From positions 6,669,001 to 6,733,000 of the forward strand of contig NZ_CP160403.1 in NCBI RefSeq assembly GCF_040782645.1: a stretch of DNA of 64,000 bases, written 5' to 3'. Under the pieces are notes generated by a model, which ran no database searches, was not told the DNA's origin, and worked only from the letters and a program-made list of their open reading frames with translations. Below are positions 58,085 to 64,000 of the stretch, piece after piece. The position numbers were made by a program, and so were the translations under genes. Source of the stretch: Streptomyces sp. HUAS ZL42. GTDB lineage: Bacteria; Actinomycetota; Actinomycetes; Streptomycetales; Streptomycetaceae. Every line of letters starts with the position of its first letter. The stretch's first letter is position 1.

Positions 58085-58858
58085 GTGGGACGCCTCGTAC
58101 CTGCTGTGACCAGGGCTCTCGACATCCTCGAGCTCTTCCTCGACGGGGACGGGACGCTCTCCGCTCCGGACATCGTGCGCAAGCTCCAGCTGCCGCGCAC
58201 GACCGTCCACGAGCTGGTCACCACGCTCGCCGCCCGGTCGTACATCGCCCCGGTGCCCGGACAGCCAGGACGCTACCGGCTCGGTGTCCGCCCGTACCAG
58301 CTCGGCAGCCGCTACGCCGAGCAGCTCGACCTCGCCGCCGAGGGTCAGCAGGTTGCCCGGTCCGTCGCCGAGACCTGCGACGAGACCGTGCACGTGGCGA
58401 TCCTCGAGGGCACCGACGTGATCTACATCGCCAAGGTGGACTCCACGCACGCCGTCCGGATGGTGTCCGCGGCCGGGCGTCGTCTGCCCGCCCACTGCAC
58501 CTCCGTCGGCAAGATGCTGCTTGCCTCCCTTCCCGAGCAAGAGCTCGCCGCCCGGATCCCCGACGACGCCGACCTCGTTCGGATGACTCCGAACAGCATT
58601 ACCGACCCGGCCGCTCTGCGCGAGACCCTTGCGGCGATCCGGCAGCGCGGCATCGCGGTGGAGAACCGCGAGTCGAACCCCGACGTCTCCTGCGTGGCGG
58701 CCCCGGTACGCGACCGCACCGGGCAGGTCGTCGCCGCGTTGTCGATCTCCGTGCCCATGATCCGCTGGAGCGAGGAGCGCCGCGGTGAGCTGGAGCAGCT
58801 CGCCGTCAAGGGCGCGGTCGAGCTGTCGGAGAACCTCGGCTACCGGAGCGTGGGGTGA
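58085..58858 (+). CDS. IclR-family transcriptional regulator
   Basis: A 257-residue regulator with an N-terminal winged helix (VTRALDILELFLDGDGTLSA, LQLPRTTVHELVTTL) and an IclR effector domain (ETVHVAILEGTDVIYIAKVD, HCTSVGKMLLASLPE, NPDVSCVAAPVRDRTGQVVA, ALSISVP). GTG 58085 has GGGAGG upstream. Its stop overlaps the SMP-30 gene start (GTGA), so the pair is one transcription unit. It likely senses a sugar acid or lactone and controls its own operon. The candidate operator at 58025-58053 supports autoregulation. Confidence 0.92.
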   Translation: MGRLVPAVTRALDILELFLDGDGTLSAPDIVRKLQLPRTTVHELVTTLAARSYIAPVPGQPGRYRLGVRPYQLGSRYAEQLDLAAEGQQVARSVAETCDETVHVAILEGTDVIYIAKVDSTHAVRMVSAAGRRLPAHCTSVGKMLLASLPEQELAARIPDDADLVRMTPNSITDPAALRETLAAIRQRGIAVENRESNPDVSCVAAPVRDRTGQVVAALSISVPMIRWSEERRGELEQLAVKGAVELSENLGYRSVG

Positions 58859-59703
58859 GCTACACGTACGAGGTGGCGGTACGGGCCGAGGCGACCCTCG
58901 GCGAGGGACCGACGTGGGACGCGCAGGCCGGGCGGCTGATCTGGATAGACATCCTGGGCTCCCGTATCAACACGTACGACCCCGGCTCCGGGCGGCGTAC
59001 GGTCCGCACGACCGACCAGCACGTCGGCGCCGTCAAGCCGCGCGCGGGCGGCGGGCTCGTGCTGAACCTGCGCGACGGGGTGGGTGTGCTGGACGCGGAC
59101 GAGACGTTCCGCTGGCTCCACCACGAGCCGGTGCCGGGCCGCCGGGCCAACGACGCCGCCGTCGCCCCCGACGGCTCCCTCTGGGCGGGCACCATGCGCT
59201 ACGACGAGGCGGCGGGCGGCGGCACGCTGTCCCGGATCACCGGTGACGGCTCCGTCGAGGTGGTCCTCGGCGACGTGGCCGTGAGCAACGGGACGGGCTG
59301 GAGCCCGGACGGCCGCCTCATGTACTACGTCGACTCGCCGACGGGCCGGGTGGACGTCTTCGACCACGAGGACGGCCGGGTGACGAACCGGCGGCCGCTG
59401 GTCGAGATCGAGGAGGGTGCGGGCTTTCCCGACGGGCTGACGGTCGATGCGGACGGGTGCGTGTGGGTTGCGCTGTGGGACGGCGCGGCGGTGCGGCGCT
59501 ACACGCCGGACGGCACGCTGGACCGCGTGCTCGAACTGCCGACGCCGAGGGTCACTGCGTGCGCTTTCGGGGGGTCCGACTTGACGGACCTGTACATCAC
59601 GACGGCTCGCGTGGGCCTGGAGGCTCCGCATCCGGTGGCGGGGTCGCTGCTGGTGGTACCGGGGGCGGGGAAGGGGTTGGCACAGCCGGCGTTCGAGGGC
59701 TAG
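58855..59703 (+). CDS. SMP-30/gluconolactonase-family lactonase
   Basis: A 282-residue six-bladed propeller with the metal-binding set of the family: Glu17 (ATLGEGPTWD), Asn99 (RRANDAAV), Asn145 (AVSNGTGWS) and Asp193 (GFPDGLTVD, the catalytic Asp). It should hydrolyse a sugar lactone with a divalent metal. Coupling to an IclR regulator points to catabolism of an aldose or uronic acid, but no dehydrogenase or dehydratase follows. The operon ends in the 94-bp hairpin array. Confidence 0.9.
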   Translation: MSYTYEVAVRAEATLGEGPTWDAQAGRLIWIDILGSRINTYDPGSGRRTVRTTDQHVGAVKPRAGGGLVLNLRDGVGVLDADETFRWLHHEPVPGRRANDAAVAPDGSLWAGTMRYDEAAGGGTLSRITGDGSVEVVLGDVAVSNGTGWSPDGRLMYYVDSPTGRVDVFDHEDGRVTNRRPLVEIEEGAGFPDGLTVDADGCVWVALWDGAAVRRYTPDGTLDRVLELPTPRVTACAFGGSDLTDLYITTARVGLEAPHPVAGSLLVVPGAGKGLAQPAFEG

Positions 59704-59792
59704 GGCGTCGCCGGTGGCGGTGCGGCACGGTTGCCGTCGGCCCGCGGGCATGCGTGCCGCCTGGGGCGGCACGGGTGGGCGCGGGCGGCACC

Positions 59793-60040
59793 CCCGTTGG
59801 CGCCGGGTTGCGCGGCCTACCTCGCGCCGGCGCCAACGCCGGGTGCCTGTTGTTCCGGCTTGGCGGGCCGCAGGCCCTCGCGGCACCCCGTTGGCGCCGG
59901 GTTGCGCGGCCTACCTCGCGCCGGCGCCAACGCCGGGTGCCTGTTGTTCCGGCTTGGCGGGCCGCAGGCCCTCGCGGCACCCCGTTGGCGCCGGGTTGCG
60001 CGGCCCACCTCGCGCAGCACCAACGCCGGCCGCCACCCCT
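59793..60040. repeat. 94-bp tandem hairpin repeats between convergent genes
   Basis: Copies start at 59793, 59887 and 59981; the first two are full and nearly identical, and the third is partial and diverges after about 40 bases. Each unit contains CGTTGGCGCCGG and CCGGCGCCAACG, perfect 12-bp arms with a ~20-nt loop, followed by a ~50-bp linker (TGCCTGTTGTTCCGGCTTGG). It contains no credible gene. The array lies between the lactonase and FAD oxidoreductase stops and probably works as a multiple terminator. It overlaps the last bases of the oxidoreductase gene. Confidence 0.92.
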
Positions 60041-61436
60041 ACCCCCGCCGAGACACCCCCCGCACAATCTCCCCCTCCTCCACAGTCAACGGCGGCCCCT
60101 CCAACGCCGGCAGCGACGGCCCGTTCAGTACCGCCAGCAGTGTCCCGGGACGCAGCAACCGCCCCGCCCCCGCCCGCAGACTCGACACGTCCCACAGCGC
60201 CGCCGCCGCCGGATACGAACCCGTCGCCGCCTTCATCAGGCGGCGCGAGAACCGCGTGACGAGACGGTCGGAGACCTTCGGCTTCGCCCCCCGCGTCTGC
60301 GGGTACCAGACGTCCTGCCCCACAGCCGTCGCCCACGCCGCCTCCACCCACCGCGCCGCCCCCCGCTGCACCCGCCGGGCGAGCCCCGCAGAGGCCACCC
60401 CGCCGGCCCGCACCTCGCGGCCCAGGACCTGCGCGCCCAGCGCCGCCACCGACATGCCCTGCCCGTACGTCGGATTGAAGGTGGCCAGCGCATCACCGAG
60501 GACGACGAACCCTTCGGGCCAGTCACGCACCTTCTCCAGATAGCGCCGGGAGTTGTGCGTACTGCGGCTGACGTGTACGCCGGTCAGCGGCTCCGCGCCG
60601 GATATGAGCCGGCCGACGACGGGGTGCGCCAGATCGAGGGCGTACCGCAGGAAGCCGTCCGGATCGCTAGGCGGCTCCCCACCGCGCGTGCCGCCGAGGC
60701 TGACCATCCAGCGGCCGCCCTCGATGGGCAGGACCATCCCGCTGCGACCCGGCCGGCCCGCGTACGGATCGGCGTGCACGACCGTCATGGGGAACCGCCC
60801 GGCACCCTCCGGGGCGCGGTAGAGGCGCGTGGCGTTGACCAGCCCGCTGTCGACGGTCCGTTCACGGATCCCGGTGACACCGAGCCCGCCCAGCCACCGC
60901 ACCACCCGCGAGCCCCGCCCGCTCGCGTCCACCACGAAGTCGGCGTCAAGTGCCGCCTCACCGCCGGCGGTTGAGAGACGCACACCGGTCACGCGCCCGG
61001 CGCCACCCACGAGTTCCAGCACCTGAGCCTTGCGGATCTCGACCGGCGTGTGGGCCAGCACCGCGGCCCGTACCGTCCAGTCGAGCAGCGCCCGGCTGCA
61101 GGCGATCATCCGCGGCCCCTCGTGGTTCCAGCGCCGGAACCAGCCCTCCGGGGTCAGCGCCACCATGTCCCGGCCGAGGGACAGGTCGTGTGCCCCCGCG
61201 GCGAGCAACCGCTCGCGCAGGCTCACGGCCGGCACGAGCTCCTCCATGGCGTCCGCGCCTCCGGCCAGCAGGACATGGGCGTGCCGCCCCTGCGGGAGCC
61301 CCTTGCGGGGTTCGGGCCCGTCGGGCAGATCGTCGCGGTCCAGTACGACCACTTCGTCCGCGCCTCCGGCGGACAGCGCGGCCGCGGCCAGCATGCCGGC
61401 CAGACCGGCACCGATGACGACAGCTCTACGCGTCAT
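60039..61436 (-). CDS. FAD-dependent oxidoreductase/monooxygenase
   Basis: A 465-residue flavoprotein of the PHBH/geranylgeranyl-reductase type. GxGxxG is at residues 9-14 (VVIGAGLAG), the FAD ribose acid is in VVLDRDD, PRKGLPQGRHAHVLL is a substrate-loop signature, and GD motif VLGDALATFNPTYGQGMS closes the FAD site. Related Streptomyces proteins occur with the MAB_1171c-like membrane proteins found just upstream. ATG 61436 has GAGGAG four bases before it; a TTG at 61454 is in frame but lacks this. Substrate is unknown. Confidence 0.87.
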   Translation of the reverse strand: MTRRAVVIGAGLAGMLAAAALSAGGADEVVVLDRDDLPDGPEPRKGLPQGRHAHVLLAGGADAMEELVPAVSLRERLLAAGAHDLSLGRDMVALTPEGWFRRWNHEGPRMIACSRALLDWTVRAAVLAHTPVEIRKAQVLELVGGAGRVTGVRLSTAGGEAALDADFVVDASGRGSRVVRWLGGLGVTGIRERTVDSGLVNATRLYRAPEGAGRFPMTVVHADPYAGRPGRSGMVLPIEGGRWMVSLGGTRGGEPPSDPDGFLRYALDLAHPVVGRLISGAEPLTGVHVSRSTHNSRRYLEKVRDWPEGFVVLGDALATFNPTYGQGMSVAALGAQVLGREVRAGGVASAGLARRVQRGAARWVEAAWATAVGQDVWYPQTRGAKPKVSDRLVTRFSRRLMKAATGSYPAAAALWDVSSLRAGAGRLLRPGTLLAVLNGPSLPALEGPPLTVEEGEIVRGVSRRG

Positions 61437-61450
61437 GGGGCTCCTCGTGT

Positions 61451-62632
61451 TCAACTGTGGGTGGCCCTCACCGTACCTTCGCGTACCGCGCTGACGAGGG
61501 GCGATCGCGTCAGCGCCTGCGCCAACTGCACCAGCCCGCCGGGGCCGGAGACCTCCGTGGCGTAGAGGCGGTACATGCTCGGCGCGTCCAGCGGCTCCTC
61601 GCGGGCGGCGGCCCGGCGCGCGGCGTCGGCGACCATCGCCGCCTCGGCCACCACCCGGGCCTCGTGCTCGGAACGGCCCTCGTCGCGGGCGGCGTCCAGG
61701 GCGCGTGCGCGGACACGGTCGTCGAAATAGGGAGCCAGCGCCAACAGCGCGTCGTGGATGGACACTTCACGCCAGTGCAGGCGCGCCAGGGGGAGCAGCC
61801 AGAGGGAGCTGGGCGGCTTGGGGGCGGTGGAGGCGAACCGTATCTCCGACCACAACGGACCCAGCCTGCGGTGATCGTCGATGCTGCGCCAGTGGGCGAC
61901 GGCCGCGGGCAGCACCCTGGGCAGCACGAAGCCCGCCGCACAGAGCAGCACACCGAGCGAGGCCATGGGCGGGGCCACCGTGGTGGACAGGAAGTCCAGG
62001 TCATGTCCCGCCCAACGCGCCACCAGAGCCGTGTACTTGGCGAGCTGGAAGCCCACCACGTCGAGCACCGCCCCCAGCAGGACCAGCCGTAGGCCCGCCC
62101 TGAGCAAACCGGTCACCTCGCGGTCCCACTTCACGCACACCGCGCACAGCACCAGCATGGCCGCGCTGTGCCCCAGCAGGCAGAGCACGATCATCTCGCG
62201 CATGTACGGCGTGTTCGCGTAGTACGTGTCGAGGTCGGAGAGCCGCTCGGTGTCCGCCTCAGCCGACGCGAACAGCACGACGATCGCGACGATCAGCACG
62301 CCGTACGCGGCCACGCTGCACAGCGTCCTGCGCCGCACCAGCGCACGGGAACCGCCGCGCAAGTCGACCAGCAGGACGAGCAGCGAGCAGCTGTACGCGG
62401 AGAGCAGGCCGTGGGCGAGCGGCGCCCCGGAGTTCGGGACGCCCGTGAGGGCGCCGACGGCGGACAGGGCCGGCGGGGCCGATGAGAGGAGGGCGAGGGT
62501 GCCGAGGGCGATCGCGACGCAGGTGGACACGGTCCGCGGGTTCCCTACGGCCGTACGCGGCCGGGGTCCGCGCAGCAGCGCCAGGCAGGACAGACTCAGG
62601 ACCGCGCCCGCCAGAGACACGACGAGACTCAT
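61451..62632 (-). CDS. MAB_1171c-like integral membrane protein (second copy)
   Basis: A 393-residue protein. About seven membrane segments occupy the N-terminal ~240 residues, then a cytoplasmic domain with REVSIHDALLALAPYFDDRV and DAARDEGRSEHEARVVAEA. It is clearly related to the next gene upstream, sharing LDTYYANTPYMREMIVL with TDFDTYYATTPFVAEMIVL there, so the pair arose by duplication. ATG 62632 overlaps the upstream stop. The family is recurrent in Streptomyces clusters with XRE/ImmA genes and an FAD enzyme; its role is unknown. Confidence 0.8.
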   Translation of the reverse strand: MSLVVSLAGAVLSLSCLALLRGPRPRTAVGNPRTVSTCVAIALGTLALLSSAPPALSAVGALTGVPNSGAPLAHGLLSAYSCSLLVLLVDLRGGSRALVRRRTLCSVAAYGVLIVAIVVLFASAEADTERLSDLDTYYANTPYMREMIVLCLLGHSAAMLVLCAVCVKWDREVTGLLRAGLRLVLLGAVLDVVGFQLAKYTALVARWAGHDLDFLSTTVAPPMASLGVLLCAAGFVLPRVLPAAVAHWRSIDDHRRLGPLWSEIRFASTAPKPPSSLWLLPLARLHWREVSIHDALLALAPYFDDRVRARALDAARDEGRSEHEARVVAEAAMVADAARRAAAREEPLDAPSMYRLYATEVSGPGGLVQLAQALTRSPLVSAVREGTVRATHS

Positions 62633-63825
62633 GCCCGGGAACTCCATTCCGTGCCCGTCGTGGTCGTGCCGCCGCTGACGCGGGCGGCGGCGACGAGCGG
62701 GGACGTGGCCAGGGCGTCGGCGACGCGTACGAGGGCGTCCGGTCCGGGTGCCCGGTGCTGGACCCACTCGCCCTCGTCGGCGGGCAGCACGGACCGGTCG
62801 CGGCCGCGTTCCTCCACGACGGCCGCGGCGATGACGGCTGCCCAGGCGGTGGCCTCGGCCCGTTCCGGGTCGCCCGTCTCCCGCAGCGCGGCCGCGAGGG
62901 TCCGCTCGTACAGGCCCCGGTCGAAGAACGCGTCCAGATGGCCGAGCGCGTTGTGGATGCTCGTCCGGCGCCACACCAGCCGGGTGGTGGGGGAGGCCCA
63001 GCGCGGGCGCGGCAGGCGCAGCGAGCGGCGGGTGAGGAGTTCGTCCAGCTCGCGCTCCAGCGGTTCGAGACGCGCGTACGTCCGCCGGGATCGCTGCCGC
63101 TCCGTCAGCCGGGGTCCGGCCAGCGGGATCAGGATGCCGGTGACCGTCAGGACGGCGGCCAGGCCGGCGGCCGCGGGCGAGACCGTCGTACTGAGCCCCG
63201 ACCAGTCGCGTCCGCACCAGCGGGCGATCACGGCGGCGAGCTTGGTCACGCTGTAGCCGGCGTTGCACAGCGTTCCGATCCCCAGCGTGATCAGGCCCGC
63301 CCGCAGCCAGCCGTCCACCTGGCGGGCCCAGCGCAGGGACGACACGGTGGTGACGCCGGCGGCGGCGAGATGCCCCGACAGGTACAGCACGATCATCTCG
63401 GCGACGAACGGCGTCGTCGCGTAGTAGGTGTCGAAGTCGGTGCGGCGTTCGACGGGCGCGTCGCCCAGCGCGAACATCGCCGCGATGCCCAGGAGGACTG
63501 ACGCGTAGGCCACGATCCAGCGGCGGCTGGTGCGATGGACGTCGGGCCCGCCCCGCCAGTAGACGATCAGTACCTGGGAGGCGGCGCTGTACGCGGTGAT
63601 CGACGCGTACGTCAGAGGTGCGGCCAGGTTGGGCATGCCGCTGAGGTGGTTGATGGCTCCGACGGTCGGCGGAGCGCCGAGGAAGAAGCAGATGCCGGCC
63701 AGGCCGAGGACGGCGCAGATGGCACGCAGGTAGGGGTCGCCGCGGTGGCGTGTCAGGTCCGGGGCCTTCACCAGCAGGCCCAGCCAGAGCAGGCCGCAGC
63801 TGATGTAGTTGATCAAGCTGCTCAT
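62629..63825 (-). CDS. MAB_1171c-like integral membrane protein (first copy)
   Basis: A 398-residue protein with about seven membrane segments (INYISCGLLWLGLLV, LRAICAVLGLAGICFFLG and others) and a C-terminal cytoplasmic domain containing RRTSIHNALGHLDAFFDRGL and a helical end. It is a paralogue of the following gene. ATG 63825 overlaps the stop of the truncated upstream gene (ATGA). The three or four genes from here to the FAD enzyme look like one operon with a conserved but undefined role, perhaps in sensing or in export of a modified metabolite. Confidence 0.8.
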   Translation of the reverse strand: MSSLINYISCGLLWLGLLVKAPDLTRHRGDPYLRAICAVLGLAGICFFLGAPPTVGAINHLSGMPNLAAPLTYASITAYSAASQVLIVYWRGGPDVHRTSRRWIVAYASVLLGIAAMFALGDAPVERRTDFDTYYATTPFVAEMIVLYLSGHLAAAGVTTVSSLRWARQVDGWLRAGLITLGIGTLCNAGYSVTKLAAVIARWCGRDWSGLSTTVSPAAAGLAAVLTVTGILIPLAGPRLTERQRSRRTYARLEPLERELDELLTRRSLRLPRPRWASPTTRLVWRRTSIHNALGHLDAFFDRGLYERTLAAALRETGDPERAEATAWAAVIAAAVVEERGRDRSVLPADEGEWVQHRAPGPDALVRVADALATSPLVAAARVSGGTTTTGTEWSSRA

Positions 63826-64000
63826 CCTCGTGTCCCGCGGTGGTTGAGGGCGGCTCCGATGCGCCCGGCCAGATCCCGGGCGCCTTCGCCGGGCGCCTGC
63901 CCGGCCGCGAACCCCTGGTCCGCCGGGGCCTCCAGCCACGGGCGCAGCCGCTGGGCCATGAGCATGCCGAACCGGTCGGCCTCCTGCTCGTCGGCCAGGC
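63822..64000 (-). CDS. Truncated gene at the window edge, ImmA/IrrE-like candidate
   Basis: Only the last 58 residues are visible. They include ADEQEADRFGMLMAQRLRPW and end HRGTRG. The EQEADRFG stretch is reminiscent of the third metal-ligand helix in ImmA/IrrE or M48 metallopeptidases, which often sit beside MAB_1171c-like genes. The stop overlaps the ATG of the next gene. With so short a piece, the family call is tentative. Confidence 0.45.
   Translation of the reverse strand, partial: LADEQEADRFGMLMAQRLRPWLEAPADQGFAAGQAPGEGARDLAGRIGAALNHRGTRG

Noticed and set aside
59704-60038. Considered as a small-protein gene with repeated peptide units
   Set aside because: The 94-bp period breaks the frame in each unit, and the perfect hairpins explain the structure better.

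Overview
The window is GC-rich actinobacterial chromosome and reads as Streptomyces. Coding frames are packed, third codon positions are almost all G or C, GTG and TTG starts are common, and ATGA or GTGA stop/start overlaps are frequent. Genes typical of Streptomyces are present: an mbl-type actin homologue, matB, Ser/Thr kinases with C-terminal sensor domains, an AfsR-type regulator remnant, IclR and PucR regulators and a MAB_1171c-like membrane pair. No tRNA, rRNA, CRISPR array, transposase or integrase was seen.

Positions 1-5400 hold the edge of a likely natural-product cluster. In order it has the C-terminus of an acyl-CoA-dehydrogenase-fold flavoprotein, a small membrane protein, a flavin reductase, a ferritin-like diiron enzyme, an APC permease and a GAF-LuxR regulator. 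This resembles the VlmH/VlmO/VlmR/VlmB set of the valanimycin (azoxy) pathway, so an azoxy- or N-N-bond-forming pathway is the leading interpretation. The rest of the cluster lies before position 1. Positions 5386-9077 carry a SnoaL-like protein, an unknown small protein and a membrane Ser/Thr kinase with a PQQ-type propeller.

Positions 9154-16660 are a tripartite tricarboxylate transport locus. tctC-tctB-tctA run into a universal stress protein and a TerC/DUF475-like membrane protein. A CitA/CitB-type two-component system is divergent from them. Its response-regulator gene ends in a tandem array of about 70-bp repeats copied from its own 3' end. Positions 16668-20932 hold a large secreted phytase-like/dockerin-like/5'-nucleotidase fusion and a bacterial expansin. 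Positions 20952-25000 hold a second possible biosynthetic locus: an MbtH-A-PCP-reductase synthetase translationally coupled to a leucyl/phenylalanyl-tRNA-protein-transferase-like enzyme. It is followed by a GGDEF/EAL membrane protein and an MFS transporter.

Positions 29843-37095 carry a class II glutamine amidotransferase, a kinase with an extracellular ricin-B domain, a decayed SARP/AfsR gene, a 33-residue peptide gene with a perfect ribosome binding site, and an OmpR-type two-component system followed by a lipoprotein. Positions 37120-44110 hold mbl, a fused carboxyltransferase, matB, a methyltransferase, and a MerR-PP2C fusion regulator with a MerR-type promoter, divergent from an ATP-grasp gene.

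Positions 44113-55141 are one nine-gene operon on the minus strand for a cell-envelope glycan or glycolipid. It contains a GT4 glycosyltransferase, an AftD-like arabinofuranosyltransferase, three methyltransferases, a condensation-domain acyltransferase and a DMT transporter. Positions 55336-64000 hold a DUF3068 protein divergent from a PucR regulator, an IclR regulator coupled to an SMP-30 lactonase, a 94-bp hairpin repeat array, an FAD oxidoreductase, two related membrane proteins and a truncated gene at the edge.
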